Assembly (NCBI RefSeq): GCF_004664715.2 | Contig: NC_051063.1 | Span: 66,235,518-66,299,517 of the forward strand | Source of the DNA: Peromyscus leucopus | Lineage: Eukaryota > Chordata > Mammalia > Rodentia > Cricetidae | DNA length: 64,000 bases | Direction of reading: 5' to 3' | In this document: in pieces, positions 1 to 13,105 of the stretch | How positions within the stretch are numbered: the first letter of the stretch is position 1 | How the letters are laid out: each line of letters begins with the position of its first letter | Translations under genes and position numbers: made by a program | The notes under the pieces: model-generated | Database searches by the model: none | The model's input: the letters and a program-made list of their open reading frames with translations, nothing else | Told to the model about the DNA's origin: nothing

Positions 1-400
1 AGTTTAGGGCAGAGTATTCCACAACCTCTTATTCTCTGCACCATGGGTCTCTGTGTTGATCACCATCTACTGCAGATAGAAGCCTCTTAGGTGAGGGTTG
101 AGAGATGCATCCATTGATGGGTAAAATGATAAGTAATTAAGAGTCAGTTTAATAATATGTCTATTGAATATAAAAAATGGTAGTAGATTCTCCCCTAGGG
201 CCTATGGCCTCTCTAGCCACAGTTTCTTGGCCTGATAATGGTGCCAGATGTGGGTTTCATGCTGTGGAATTTAATTAATCATCATCTAATTACATTCAAT
301 TAGAAAGCATGTGGTTGTTCCCTTGATGTTCATGCCACTATTACACCAAGAGGCGTGTCTGGGCAGATCAGTCAGTAATGTAACTCACAGAGTTCATGGA
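1..400 (-). mobile_element. LINE-1 3' end fragment, cut by window edge
   Basis: The text from the first base matches, with many substitutions, the segment beginning near 44347: the phrases around 'attctctgcac', 'accatctact', 'ttctcccctagg' and 'catgccactatt' recur in the same order. It belongs to the rodent L1 3'-end family. The orientation is taken from the second copy, whose A-rich tail lies on the minus strand. It is an old, non-coding piece, and its remaining part lies before the window. Confidence 0.6.
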
Positions 401-850
401 TGGGTAAAATCTGTGGGGCAGACAGGTCCACAATCAGTGAGGAAGATAGGCACCAAGTGAGACTAGGGAGCTCACAGAAGCACAGGCACAGATGTGCTGG
501 CCTAGGAGTGCCCAGAGGCACTCTCAATGCCAATATCTGACCACAGGGGCAGGAGTCACACTGTTTGTCCCTTGAATCTGTGGGACAAAGGAAAGAGCAC
601 CCCAGCGAGAGATTTCATAGGAACTAGCTCAAGGTATCATCCGGACTGGCCCCACCTCTTCTGGGGACTCATCCTCCCAGAAGTTCTCTGGAAAACTTCG
701 TCAGTCAGAGTGTTCAGAGCTGCTCTTTGCAAAAGCTCTGTGAGTTTTGGAAACAAATTTCATGTACATTTCTATGTACATCCATGATGGTGAAGTACAG
801 CCTAACATGTAACGAGGTGCATATTGAGTCAATAAGGATGGTGATGTCAG

Positions 851-1310
851 GACTGAAGAGATGGCTCAGGGGGGGTAAAGAACTTGCTGTGTAAGCATGA
901 GGACCTGGCCAGGTGTCGGTGGTGCACGCCTTTAATCCCAGCACTCAGGAGGCAGAGTCAAGTGGATCTTTGTAAATTCGAGGACAGCCTGGTCTACAGA
1001 GTAAGATCCAGGACAGGCACTAAAATTACACAGAGAAACACTTTCTCGAAAAACAAAACAAAACAAACAAACAAACAAAAAAGCATAAGCACCTGAACTC
1101 AGGTTCCTAGACCCATAAAAATGCAGCCACAATAGTACAGGTTGGTAATGTCAGAACTACTGTGAGGGAGGTGGAGATTAGCAGAAACATGGGAACTCAA
1201 GGGCTAGATTGGTTATGCAGTGGTAAACAAGAAGAGACCATGTTTCAAACAAGGTAAGAGGAGAGGAACAACCCCTAATGTTGACCACCCACCTCCCCAT
1301 CCCCACCCCA
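851..1310 (+). mobile_element. Old tRNA-derived SINE (B2/B3 type) interrupted by a B1
   Basis: The head 'gaagagatggctcagg' followed by a 'gcatgaggacctg' box is the tRNA-derived 5' end of a B2/B3-type rodent SINE. It resumes at 1096 with 'aactcaggttcctagacccat' and runs into the CA-rich tail near 1310. A B1 element sits in the middle (908-1080). The exact subfamily is uncertain because the copy is strongly diverged. Confidence 0.6.
908..1080 (+). mobile_element. B1 SINE inserted in an older SINE
   Basis: A full-length B1: GC-rich 'ggtggtgcacgcctttaatc' start, 'cccagcactcaggaggcaga', 'cctggtctacagag' and a tail of mixed A/AAAC repeats. It is flanked by a 15-base target duplication, 893-907 and 1081-1095 (aagcatgaggacctg and aagcataagcacctg, two mismatches). 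This proves it jumped into the older SINE. The two mismatches show the insertion is not recent. Confidence 0.92.
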
Positions 1311-1337
1311 ACACACGCGCGCGCGTGCGCGCGCGCG

Positions 1338-1389
<52 letters not shown>
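1309..1389. repeat. (CG)n(CA)n dinucleotide tract
   Basis: About 30 bases of alternating C and G followed by about 45 bases of CA repeat, forming the tail of the SINE at 851-1310. Uninterrupted alternating purine-pyrimidine tracts of this kind are classic Z-DNA-forming sequence. Both overlapping ORFs here are by-products of the repeat. Confidence 0.95.
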
Positions 1390-1391
<2 letters not shown>

Positions 1392-3701
1392 GAGAAAGAA
1401 AAAAAGAGGATGACTACCTGGATCTCAAAGACACTGTATTTTGAAAGACTATTCAAATCAGATGTATGTCATGACTTATTTGTGAGCAGGAGAAGCCAAA
1501 GGCAGACACAAACTTAATACTGCTCTAAACAAATGAAATATCTGGAAATCCTTATGATGGGTGGCAAAATTCACCTTGCCCTGTGAGAGTTGTGTGGCTG
1601 GGTATGAGTGGAGGGAAAAGGGTCCTGCTGATATATCTCTACATTTTGAATTTTTTTAGGTTTTTTTGCTTGTTTTTTTTTTTTACATTTTGAAATTTAA
1701 ATCATGAATATAAGATGATACCTGTTTAAGTTTAAAGTGTGCAGTCATGAAGGTAAATTATTTATTTACACATGTTAAAAAAATCCCAAGTCAGAACTAT
1801 TGAATTACTTGTATAAATCACCTTTTGAATTTTCTGGGATGGCCCTGAATTATTGCAATTGACATTGCTGCCCTTTATTGGAACCAGGAACAAATGAAGT
1901 ACAGAATTTCACCTTTGTTTCTGGGTACTAATTCAACAGTTGGAACTGTCAGAAAGTAAAATCGCCTCTGTGGCTGCATGCTGTGGGTTTCTGTATTTTC
2001 TTTCTGTCCACCATGGGCCTTGTATTTGAATGTTTCTGGCATGGATTTGGTAATGGCACTTTCTGGAAAGAAGGACCCATGATATCCCTGCAAAAGTTGG
2101 ACGCCCATTTCCTAGGTGCTTTGAGTTGTAGACCAGCAGGGCACACTCATTTTTATTGTGTTCCATTCTGTTAGGCGGTGCTTTAATCCCTGCTATTTCA
2201 ACTCATAAACCTTGCCATTGATGAGACTAACTGCATCAGAAGCAGCCAGGAAACTTCACAAGCATTTGAACCACATAAATAACGCCACCAATTAGCCACC
2301 ATGGTGCTGAAGCTCTCCATTTTCTTGTCAGACGCTGGCGCATGTGTTGCTCTAATTGCACCCTAGGAGGCACAAAATGGCAAAGTCCCTGCCACCCCTT
2401 GACCAGGAAGTATGCTGGGGACCAAAGTAGGAGGCTGCTTTTCAGGAGGCAAAGAGCAACTTGGGATGGAGAGCATGCATTCCACTCATGTCCAAAGGGA
2501 CCCCTTGACAGTAGGAATCAGACCTAAGAACACAAGGCCAGGGTCAGAGGAAGAGCACAGAGTGTACACGTTTGATGTCACCTGTTCCTTCTCCTCTCTT
2601 GATGGTGGGGCTAAGTCCTTGCAAAGCTTCTGGACACAGAACTTGCATTGGGTTGGCCCAGGAGCTTCACAGAATGCAAAGGTCTGACCCTCCACTTAGG
2701 ACAGGCTGTGGCTGAGGCATAGTGGAGGAGGCATCAAGGTTTTGCAAACTCAAGACCCCAAGGAGATACAGGGAGACCCTTCATCCAGATGCAGCAAATG
2801 TCCTAAGCCTGAATTTCCCATGATGGAGTCAGGAAGGAGGAAGTATGGTACAGAGTGGCAGGGACATCTTTGCCAATGCCCCTCTGGGCTCCGAGCAGGG
2901 ACTTAGTTCTAAGAAAGGCCAACTTGTGGGTATCAGGAGTAGCCCATCAGGCAGAATTGTAGCCAGACTATTCTTTGGTCCTGCCTGGGTGCTGCACACA
3001 GAGTGACATCATCCATCACAGAATGTTCCCTGTTGGTCCAGGGACATGCATCCTGAGGTTCAGGATAACAGAACACAGAGGGAAGACTTGAGGTAGGACA
3101 AAACTCTTGACTAGATTAGCTGGGATCTTGGGAGACATATATACAGGCATATATGACTATTGCAGAGCACACATCCAAAAGTATCTGAGAACCCACGGTC
3201 CCCATTGTTCCTCAGTGCTAACACTGCACTCTTGCGTGGTGGGAAGAGCTAGTCTTTTAGAGGATAATGTGCAGGCTCTGAATAGGTCTGATTTCTTCTC
3301 TCTTATATGAGCCCCAGTGACCCTGTTAATCTGGCTCCTACAGCTATCCTTATTCCTGCTGCTGGTATGGCTGCCCATTCACACCTCAGAATGGGTGACA
3401 ACCTTCTCTTGTTGTGCTCTCAGAATGAGGGCTGTGGCAGCCAGTTCTCATTTGAAGGTGGTGCGCCCCTCGACCCCCCACCTGCCATTCACGGCTGAGA
3501 TCCTTATGTGACTGTGGCTTTGTTCTGGTAGCAGAATCCCCATGCCAGCTGTCCAGGCTCTTGCTGGACACAGTGTCTCTCTGCTTGTTTAATTTCTGGC
3601 TTGTTTCTCTTGTATTTGATTGCTCTCCACACGAGAAGCAGGAAGGGCAGATGACAAGCCCATTTGTCTCTTCCTGTGGATAGCAGGTCATTTACTGTCG
3701 C

Positions 3702-3760
3702 ATTCATTTAGTCAGCTACGCAGTATTTATTGGGCAATTAATGTGTGTCAGTCACACAGT
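3702..3760 (-). mobile_element. L2-like LINE fragment
   Basis: The phrase 'cattcatttag...gtatttattgggcaattaatgtgtgtcag' resembles the reverse complement of the 3' end of the ancient mammalian L2 LINE. The match is short and diverged, so the call is tentative. Confidence 0.4.
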
Positions 3761-5484
3761 TGATTTATAATTGATTTAAGATTAAGAGGCATGACTTCTG
3801 TTTCTAGAGCTTACAGACATGAGATGGGTCCTTTTTGTGTGATGCACAAGAATGGAAATGTACAAACCATATTTAAAATCACACAGGCAGTGAGGACCCT
3901 GTTCAGTGAGGCAGCCTGGATGGCAGGCTTTGAGGGGGTGTGAGAGTGGGACTCTCTGTTGGGAAGAGGAGGGCTTTGCCAGGCAGAAAGGGAATTAAGT
4001 CGCCAGAATCTGAGCCATGGAGGCACAAAGGAGCAGTGTGGTGGGTCACAGGGACAGTTCGCTCTTCCTGTCACTTGATATAGGAGTGATGGGGACATAG
4101 CCAGTTCAAGGAGGGTGACTGAGCCTCACTCGTAAAGCAGAATTGTGGAAAGAAATGTTGAGGTCAAGGTTTCCGTCTTCTGAAAAAGAACACACAGTAG
4201 TCAACAATTTTAATCTGCTCTGTAGTCAACATACTGTCCTCCATGTGGTCCAGAGACCTAGGGAGGTCAGGTCCCCAGCTAATATTGAAGAACTGGGAGG
4301 GGAGGATATAAGTGGCAGAGATGGGGACAGTGTCACTCTAGAGAAACAGGATCATGAAATCTCATGGGGGAAGGGCTGTGGGCAGGGATGAATTCCTGAG
4401 AGTAAGATCTGGTGAGGAAAGAATGGGATTGGCTTCTGCCCTGCAGAGGGCAGGGAGAGCCAGCGAAGGGCAGTGGAAGCCCAAGGACAGGTTTGCAAAC
4501 ACAAGTGTGTGTTTGTGCAGCAGAAATCCTGATTCTAGTTCGACAGGGGGTGAGGAATCCCTGGGGTGCATTGCAATGGAATATTGGAGAAATAGACCCT
4601 GGAGAAATGCTGTGTTTTCCAAACAAGAGGGTCTTGTTTTACCAGATGCCTTATAGTAAGTTAGGATCGATCACTTTAAAATTTTAGTATCACTAAATGA
4701 AATAGGCATTAAAGTTGCAAGTTCCTTGGAAAATGTCTACAGCCTCTAAGACGATCAAGTCCCTGCTGTGGCTCATGGTGTTAGGACACAGTCACTTTGG
4801 GCCTCTTTCTTCCCATCCTCTGAAAAGTATTGTCCTTGTCATACAAATGCACTTTGCTTGGCTTTCATGACAGAGTGGCTTCTTGATGCTTTGGCAGAGT
4901 GTTCTTCCAAGTGATGGGTGGTTGGTCTGCATTGGTGCCAGCCCAAATCAGATGGCATGGCTCGATGTGACAAATGAAATCTGTGTGCACAGAACCGTTC
5001 CCATCCTTCAGTGCAGGACCCACGATCCCAAGCCTGCATTCTTTAAAGGTTATGTTTGCCTTAAGCTAATTAAAGCCATTTGTATCAAACGACTGGGATA
5101 GCTTGCCTTTTGAAAATAGAGAAAATAACTGAAGAAGTTGGTTAAGAAAGTCTGAGTTAATTTCATCAGCTGAGCTGAGAACTGCACTATTAATTTTATT
5201 ACATCTAAATGTGAGAATAAATCAGTTAGGTGAGGATTGCATTTCCATGTAGATTAGTCCTGCATGCAGAAGTCAGCGCTGACTCAATCTGAGCTCTCTG
5301 GAGGAGAGCGGCAGGCACATGCTGAAGCCGCAGGCCTGTAAATCAAAAGCTGCTCACTGAACTTGCACAGAGAGCCCAGTGTTCTTCCGAAATCACCTTT
5401 TGATTCCATCACATGGGGCTGCCAGCACAGTAAGTGCTCTTGTGCATTGTGCTCAGCCTGCCTAAGTATCTGTTCATTTAAATC

Positions 5485-5557
5485 ATGCAAATACAGTGCC
5501 CTAGGATGAATTAATCATAAATCCTGATTTATGTCTGAATTGTTTAGGTATTTGCAT
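5485..5557. promoter_or_regulatory. Inverted pair of octamer (POU) motifs
   Basis: ATGCAAAT at 5485-5492 and its reverse complement ATTTGCAT at 5550-5557 are both perfect matches to the octamer bound by POU factors. They lie 57 bases apart in an AT-rich block that also has several ATTA-type homeodomain cores (5160-5560). An intronic enhancer is possible, but binding is not shown by the sequence alone. Confidence 0.3.
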
Positions 5558-6688
5558 CTTCTACTTTATCAACTTATTGAAGTCCTTCCAGTATGAGGCC
5601 CCCAGGAGAAACCAAGCCATAAAAGATGCTGGCCTTGGGGTACATAAGACTAGCTCAAGTGGATTTTTTGGTCTAATAGGCACTGGTACCCTGTATCAAG
5701 AAATATCCACCATGTCGTGTATCATATGGCACTGCGGACTTAGCATCTTTGTCTAGAGCCGCCATCATTCTGTTTTGTGGTAGGAAAAAATGAAAACTCA
5801 GAGAAGAAAAGCAATCATCCTTCATGGGTGCTGAGTGACTGAGTTGGTCTTTGACAACTTGGCCTGTCCAACTTCAACCTGGAGCCTGTGAGTGGAAGCC
5901 CATGTCTTTCTCTGTAAATGGTAGCTACTGTCCCAGCCTGTTGTGACTTCTCAAATCAGGAAGACAGAGACAGGCATCTCTCATCTGATCCAGCTGCAGC
6001 TCTCTCCCTCTTCCTCCATGGTGACCAGACAGTTGAAGATCCCATGGCCCCAGGGTTATGAGCTCAGGTCCAGTGCAGGAGAACACACCTTTCCCAGCCT
6101 GAGGTACAAAGCTCTCAGATCACAAGAATAGAGTGACAAGGGGGTGTCTCAGAATACAGCATACACCTCAGATACCCAGCAACACTGTCATCCTCGGAGG
6201 TAATGGTGTAGCTTAAACTGGGATCCACTCTGTGGTTATAATTACCCCATTCTAGAGATGCAGCTGTAACAAATCTCTCTCTTGTGTTACGATTGCTTTA
6301 ATATTGAATCCTATTTTTACAAAATGTTCCTATTTGATAAAATTTAATGATGCAATTTAGAAAATGAATATATTTAATCATGCTTTCTCTTCTATATTTA
6401 ACTGAAGGTTATATAAAAAGGTGCTTTGAGGAAGTTCTAAAATATGAAGTGATGAATGCCAGTATTTGAATGTTAGGACAGCCACACTTAGTTTTAACCT
6501 TGTCCAAATGCACCTTAGGCTGGCACCAACCCCTCTTCAAAAGTCATCTCTTCTGTAAATGCACAGTGGGCAGTGGACAGGAGTCTTCAGCATTTTCAGG
6601 GGGTAGCTGTTTGGTACCAGACACCCCATTGGTGTGTTCCTCCCTGGAGATAGTACTCCCACGCTCAGCAATTCTTAGGTGCATTTAG

Positions 6689-6690
<2 letters not shown>

Positions 6691-6745
<55 letters not shown>

Positions 6746-6750
6746 CGCTC
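6691..6750. repeat. (GT)n(CG)n tract
   Basis: About 46 bases of GT repeat pass into a short CG alternation. Like 1309-1389 it is a Z-DNA-prone tract. No SINE body could be recognised beside it. Confidence 0.95.
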
Positions 6751-8164
6751 GCATATGACAACGTATTAATGAAAAAGAGGCCATGTTTGGAGGGAGGAAA
6801 GGGAAAGGAAAATGATATATTTACTTTATAATCTCAAAAAAATAAAAGTCTTCAATATAGCAATAAAGCTTGTTTATATTTTCTTATATTTTAAATATAC
6901 TATATAACATATAGTATATGAAGTCTCATGCTCTGGCGGTACCTGGCTCACAGTTTCAGCTCTCATGGCCCTCAGTGTGACCCTCTGCTTTGCCTGTGAT
7001 GGAGAGAGGCAAAGCCATACACGTGAGAATCTTGGGGATAGCAACACCCAGGTGCAGCATTCTTGTGGGTGTGTACGAGCTGGCACACACTCATGTCCGT
7101 GAAGTAGGTACCACAGAACTACTGCTGTTGCTTTGTTTGCTTGTGACATGGTTAACTGTGGCTCTCTGGAGTGTAGTGCCATCGTCCCATCTGTTGACTC
7201 TGATTTGACTTAATGAAGGCAAGAAGTAGCAAGCGAGGCTCTGCCTCCCCAGAGCATTTGTGATGTGATGAATACCTCTGATGGGGCCCGAGGATCCCAG
7301 GGGCCCTTGAGATGGGTTTAGAAAAAGGTGGCATAAATTCTTACTCGAATGCCTCTTGTTCTCCCTAGCTGGGCTCTGATAAGTGGCATTGCAGGCATCT
7401 CACGCCTGGCTCTGAGTGGTTTTCAGATAGCTGGAGGATCAGCAGACTTGGGGACGCTCAGAGGAGAGGACAGTAGAGTGCTGTGGGAACAGGAGTTGAT
7501 GTGCTGGTCTGGGAGAATGCATAGTGGTTTGCTTAGGAGAGAGGGAGAAAGCATGCTGGGAGAAAGGTTGGCGGCGTTCTGGGAGATGGCAGTGTGGTGC
7601 TGTGTGGTGGGCCCTCGTGGTGTGCTTATCTCCTGCGAATTTCAACTGTGCCATCATCCTGCTTTAGACATACCATCTTTCCACAGTAAGCATGTAGCCT
7701 GCAGATGTAAAAGGTCATAGCACCTGCCACAGGTTGTGAGCCCCCTCCATCACCCTGAGGAGACCCCATCCCCTTGGGCCTCGGAGTCTCTTGTGCTGGA
7801 ATCTCATGGAGGGCTCAGAGTTTGAGCTGTGGGGCTCACCCTTCAGGCACCCAAGTAAACACCCTCTAGTGATCTGTGGCCCTTGTGAAGCAGCTGATGT
7901 TACAGGTCCTGGAAAGACACAGGAAGTTTGAAAACACGCTGGAGCCAAAAGGAAAGGAGAAACTTCCTAACTATCTAAGAATGTAGAGACTGAAAGATTA
8001 AAAATAAAAATGGTCACCAGTCTGGGGACACATCTACACATGAAAAATAAGTAGGAACTGACCTTAAGTCAGAGCGGGGGCGCTGGAGGACTATGTTGCC
8101 CTGGTGTGGATCCTAACAGGAAAAGGGATATCACATTCACCCATGATGCTAAAAACCTAACAAT

Positions 8165-8400
8165 TGTGTCTGTGAGTGTATATGTGTACACACATATCTG
8201 TATATATGTACATGTGTGTGTATGTGTGTATACCTGTGTGTGCACATGTATCTGTGTACCTGTGTATCTGTACTCATTTCTGTGTGTATAACATGTGTAC
8301 ATGTTTCTGCATATGAAGCTCTGTGTGTGCACACGTGTGTCTCTATGCTTGTGCCTGTATGTCTGTGGATGTGTGTGCATACATATGTATCCTTTGTGTG
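8165..8400. repeat. Cryptic TG/TATG-rich low-complexity tract
   Basis: An imperfect mix of TGTG, TATG and TGCATG words. It creates mirror ORFs on both strands rich in His/Thr or Cys/Val, which are composition artefacts and not genes. Confidence 0.85.
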
Positions 8401-11400
8401 CCCCTGTGGGTACATTGCCTGTGCACAGCATCAGCATCTTAGAGAGCTGGAGAATTTGACCCACTTGTACTAGCCCAAGTCCTAAGGTACAACTGTAATG
8501 ATCCCAAGATCCCCAGAGCACAGCTTCCCGGAGTGCAGCGCAGCCTCTTCCTACAGACAGGGGCATGAATCTCTGCTCTCCTCCCGCCAGCTGTGAGCCC
8601 GCGTTGTCTTGAGTGGTGGGTGTTGCTTGAATAACCTAGCTTGACACTGAAATGGACTCAAACTTTTGGGGGAAACCGCTGTGTTTTTCAAGGTCACACG
8701 AACCTCTCTCTTCCTGCCCCCTCCTACCCTGACCTGTGCTTCTGCATCTTCTCCATCCTCAGCCCATTTGTTCATCCTCTTCCCTGCTCCAAGCCTGTGG
8801 CCAGGTCCCCATACTGCCATGTGCTGACCCCAGAGCGCTTACAAGATGTGTGCTTTCTTACAGGAGTGGTCTAACTTAATGTTCCTACCTTTAAAATCTC
8901 AGCTGTAGGGTGGAGATTAGAACCTTGTTACTCTTGACATTGTGCAGGGTCACCCACTGCCCATTAATTCACCTCTGAACACGTGCTCATGGAGGCCAAA
9001 GATGTGGGTTAGAAGCTGGCTCTGCCATCACTGTCTGGATCCAGAATGTACATGCTGTCCACTTCCTCTGGGCATAGCAGCTCACAGACTGCATCTGGGG
9101 TGGGTGGCTACAGTGCCCTGGTGGCCTGGGAACAGTTTTCTGGGGGACTAGTAACATTGTCCAGTACTTTGATGGATACTGAAACATACTTGCCATATAC
9201 AGCATCATCAAAGAGCCTAAGTGTGTCTCAGGCACCCCTCTCTTCCTGCTGTCCCACAGGACAGCTGTGTTACAGTCTCCTTCATATTGCTGGCACTGTG
9301 ATGGGTAATGCTCCTGTATCCATAGCCTCATGTGGTCTACCTGCATCAGGCAGCCAGGTTGTTTCAGGTTCTGGAATGCTCTAAGGAAACGGGCCCATTA
9401 CCTCACAGGCTATCCTGTCCAGTGGTGACCTAGGATTCCCCTAAAGTCAAGTGGAGCAATGGAGGAACAGAGAAACTGGTGTCTGTTACAGGGTGGGTCA
9501 CCCTTCAGGGCCGGGATGGCCTTACAGTCCAGGATCCCCACACCTTGAGGAAGCTCAGCCCGGCCCTTCTGTCTGAATGTTTTACCACCTCATTGGCATA
9601 GGAAATTCCAAGAAAATAAAAATGGGTGGAAAAATCAATTCTCTCTGTCACTTGTCAACTCTGGAATCACAACCTGTGAAAAATTTAGGAGGACTCAGAA
9701 GTGATTTACATTGCCATGAAAATGATCTTTGGTATTATGGAACTTGGTGAGCCAAGCTGGAGAGCCAGGAGCTGCGGGATCATCTCTCAGATGGACACCA
9801 GGAGCACTCGAGTGTCCTCTAGCTGGCTGTCAGGCTTGAGCAGAGCTTGGCAGTGACTTCACAGAGTGGAAGGTATTCCCTTCCAGGGAGGAGGTCTCTG
9901 AGGACAGTGCTAGTGTGGCTATCATTGTGATCAAACCCTTCCTGGCAGAGCTTCTGCTTGGCCTATGCATCCTGGGATGGGCTCCCCAGTCAGGTGGTTA
10001 AACTCCTTGTCCTGCTCCTGGAGCTGTGCATTGGGACAGTTCTGTCCCCTACTGCCATGCCACTGGCTCCTGGACTCCAGCTTTGATTTTGCCTGCACCT
10101 CCAAGGGTTCTGAGGAACTCTCTGTTCACCAGCCAGCTGGTACTGCTCTTGGGAAGCCCCGTCAGATAATATCTCTTCTCTCACCTTTCTTCACCAACAA
10201 AGGAGCACTGTGCAGAAATCCTGTGAACAGTAAGCCAACACCTGCCAGTTCCTGTGACTTCCACAGCTCTGGCCCCTGTCCTCCCAGACTACCCTGTCAT
10301 CCATGCTATTTCTCCCAGGCCTCAATATTGCCAAGGAGAAAAATCAAAGTGGAAGCCACTGGGGGGCCTTCAAATCAATGCTGGGCTTGATCAATAGACG
10401 GATTGCAGGGAAGGCATTACCATCATGCCTTGCTCCTAGGTGGAAATGTATCCTGCACTCCCCCAGGTACATGGGGGCCTGAAGTCTTACAACTTGTTGA
10501 TTTTGCTCCATAAAGCAGTTCTCTCTGCCACTTCAGGGAGTCCTTTACGATGGCATCATCGGAGTCTGTGGAGAGGCCCAAAGCAAAGAGTACTTAAGCA
10601 TGTCAGAGTGGACCCTGGAAGTGGCCCACAGAGGGCTGTAGAGTAGGCACTTCCACAGTGGAATGGCTGAAGCCCAGACCCAATTATGTCTGGGGGCTCG
10701 AGGAGCTTCTCCCACGTACCTCCACAGGGGCTGCAAAATCAATGGCTGTTAAAAAGAGTTGGCTATTAAGGCAACCACATAGGGCAAGGTGCAGACATTT
10801 GTCACAGGTGTTCAGGGGATATATGTCTGCCATGAAGGGTTTTAAAATGATCATCAAAAATATTTTCTCCAAGACGCACTCAAGAGGACCAATATGAACC
10901 CATGAATCTCAAAGGCTAGCCTTTAAAATCTGATCTTTCCAAAGATCAACTGTTTCCAGTTAAATAAAGACTTCAGTATACCTTCTTAAGATAATGGAGG
11001 GATAAACATAAGCCATGCTTCCTTTGTTCAAGAATAGCATTACAGACACCTGGCCTTGCTGCCACTCCACTGACTTGATTAACCATGGGTATTAATCTAT
11101 ATATCCTCAGAAGATGTGTGCATGCCTTTTTCCATGGTCACTGTGTTGTAACTATAGAGCATGAACTGTAGAGGCAAACCCAGCCTTGCTCCTTCCTTGC
11201 AAAGTCCGCCCTGTCTTGTTCTGTACAGCTTGCTCTTTATGACATTTTGGATAAAGTCCAAACCAAATGGCTTGTGGCTCATTCTTGGGTAGTAAAATCC
11301 CATCCACTCACTTACGGTCACAAAACAAGGCTCAGTCCAGTAATTAAATGTGTGAAGTCCGTAACAGTAATCAGAACCTCCAACTTCCCCTGAAGTTTTG

Positions 11401-12638
11401 ATTTTCTTTTCCCATACCTGGGCCTGCTTTGGGCTGGGCGCTGTGAGCAAGGAGTCAGTTCAGCTTATGTGTGCTCCTTCTTCCTCATTCTGCAGATGAG
11501 GGTTGTGTGAAAGGTAGAAGGACAGGGGTCTCTAGGCCCTGCCTGGCCAGCCCTGGGAGGAGTTTGTGGAACACCCTTTCTTTTTCACAAGAGCTACCAG
11601 TGGCTGCTCCATCTCTGCACTTCTCTGCAGTTCTGTCATTAAAGTCCCCTGGACACAGGTCCATGTATCTCTGGCCAGCCTAGACCTCCTGCTCTGGCTA
11701 TTCACACCCGCATATACCTCAGTCCAAACCGTTGCCCATCCCCTTTCTTAGAGTGCAGACGAGGCAAACTAAGAGTCTGGATCTGTCCATAAGCCTCTGA
11801 ACAAACTTGGCTCTCCTATACCCTGGGTACCTAGGCTGGACCCAGAGCTGGAGCCTTTTATAAGGTGCAAAGAATAACAGGGATGGGCTTTGCCCCTCTG
11901 ACCACACCGGAGTCTTGCTAGTGATGTTTAGGATGAGGACTGGTCTCTAGAGATCATGATATACTACTGTAGGAGCTTGCAACCCCACCTTGACCGCTCA
12001 AGTAGGTAGGTCTCAGTTCAAGAGCTTGGCCAATGACCTAATCAACCATGTCTCCATAGTGAGACCTCCACTTTCGGACAGCAAGCTGGGGATCTTACTG
12101 GATTGAAAACACGTTCAGTTGCCAGGTGCCTAGAGAAGGCATAGAAGCATCATGCTTTGTCCTATCCAAGGTCCTATGTCAATGACAGTGAATCTGGAAG
12201 GTGTGAAGAGGCAAGGACCACAGCTACTATTAACTGAATGGCCTTGCCCCTGCTTTATGCCTCAGAGCAACAAAGTTCTGTTGACTCTTTAGAGCACTTT
12301 GGGCAGGAGAGAACAGGTAACAGAATAGAGAAGTATAGACAGCCTGGCTCAAGGCTGATGTCAAGGTTCATCTGTGTACATTTTTTTAATGTGATTTTTG
12401 CCCCTGGGGGATGTCACAAAGCAAATGGTAATTTCATCCATGTGTTCTTTCTTCACTCTTCCATGGGATGGTGATTCAGGGACTTGCCCATCCTGCTCTG
12501 TGAAATATGGAGGCAGAATTGCCCAGTGTAGAATCAGGACAGAGACCTGTGCCCAGGTCTACTTTACATGTTGACAATGAATGAACTTCAAGTGTGACCC
12601 TAGACTTATAGAAGTCTTTTCAAAATTACATTTATTTA

Positions 12639-12642
<4 letters not shown>

Positions 12643-12692
<50 letters not shown>
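12643..12692. repeat. (GT)25 microsatellite
   Basis: An uninterrupted GT run preceded by 'atttatttatttag' and followed by 'cttgtagaggtcag', which looks like the remains of a SINE tail on the minus strand. Confidence 0.95.
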
Positions 12693-12694
<2 letters not shown>

Positions 12695-12920
12695 CATTCT
12701 CTGTGTATAGCATTCTGTGCTTGTAGAGGTCAGCCTTTACCACGGAACCATCTTGAAGACATACACTCTAGAAATTTCAGTGTGCTCAGCAGCAAGGCTT
12801 GGCATCATAGGTGAGGAAATTCTCCAATTTCCTTGACTTTATATTTTGTGTCTTGACTTAGATTTGATTATTCACCAGAATGGGAAGCTGATAGCTCCTC
12901 TCAAGGTGGACCTATCTGCC

Positions 12921-13017
12921 TCTCCCTCTTCCTCCCTCCCTCCCTCCCTCCCTCCCTCCCTCCCTCCTCTCTCTCTCTCCCTTCCTCCATTCCCTTCCTC
13001 CCTTCCTTTCTTTCTTC
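12921..13017. repeat. Polypyrimidine (CCCT/CT)n tract
   Basis: Nearly 100 bases of pure C/T on the + strand, first as CCCT units and then as mixed CT/CCTT. Homopurine-homopyrimidine tracts of this length can form triplex (H-) DNA. Confidence 0.95.
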
Positions 13018-13105
13018 CTATTTTTGTCAATACTGGGCCTCCAACCCCAGGCCTCACACATGCTGGGCAAGAACTCTTCTACTGAGTCACACCCTACCCA
13101 CTTCC
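13018..13105 (-). mobile_element. ID/B4-type SINE fragment
   Basis: The words 'aggcctcacacatgctgggcaag', 'ctactgagtcacaccctaccc' are the reverse complement of the tRNA-derived ID/B4 head ('gggtgtagctcagtggtagag'). The polypyrimidine tract next to it is probably not part of the element. Confidence 0.7.

Noticed and set aside
8069..8566. 165-codon minus-strand ORF
   Set aside because: Its core is the TG/TATG-rich tract at 8165-8400, and its ends are unrelated unique DNA.
9965..10390. 141-codon + strand ORF
   Set aside because: No known domain, no exon borders of Tcerg1l phase, and ordinary length for a chance frame in GC-moderate intron.
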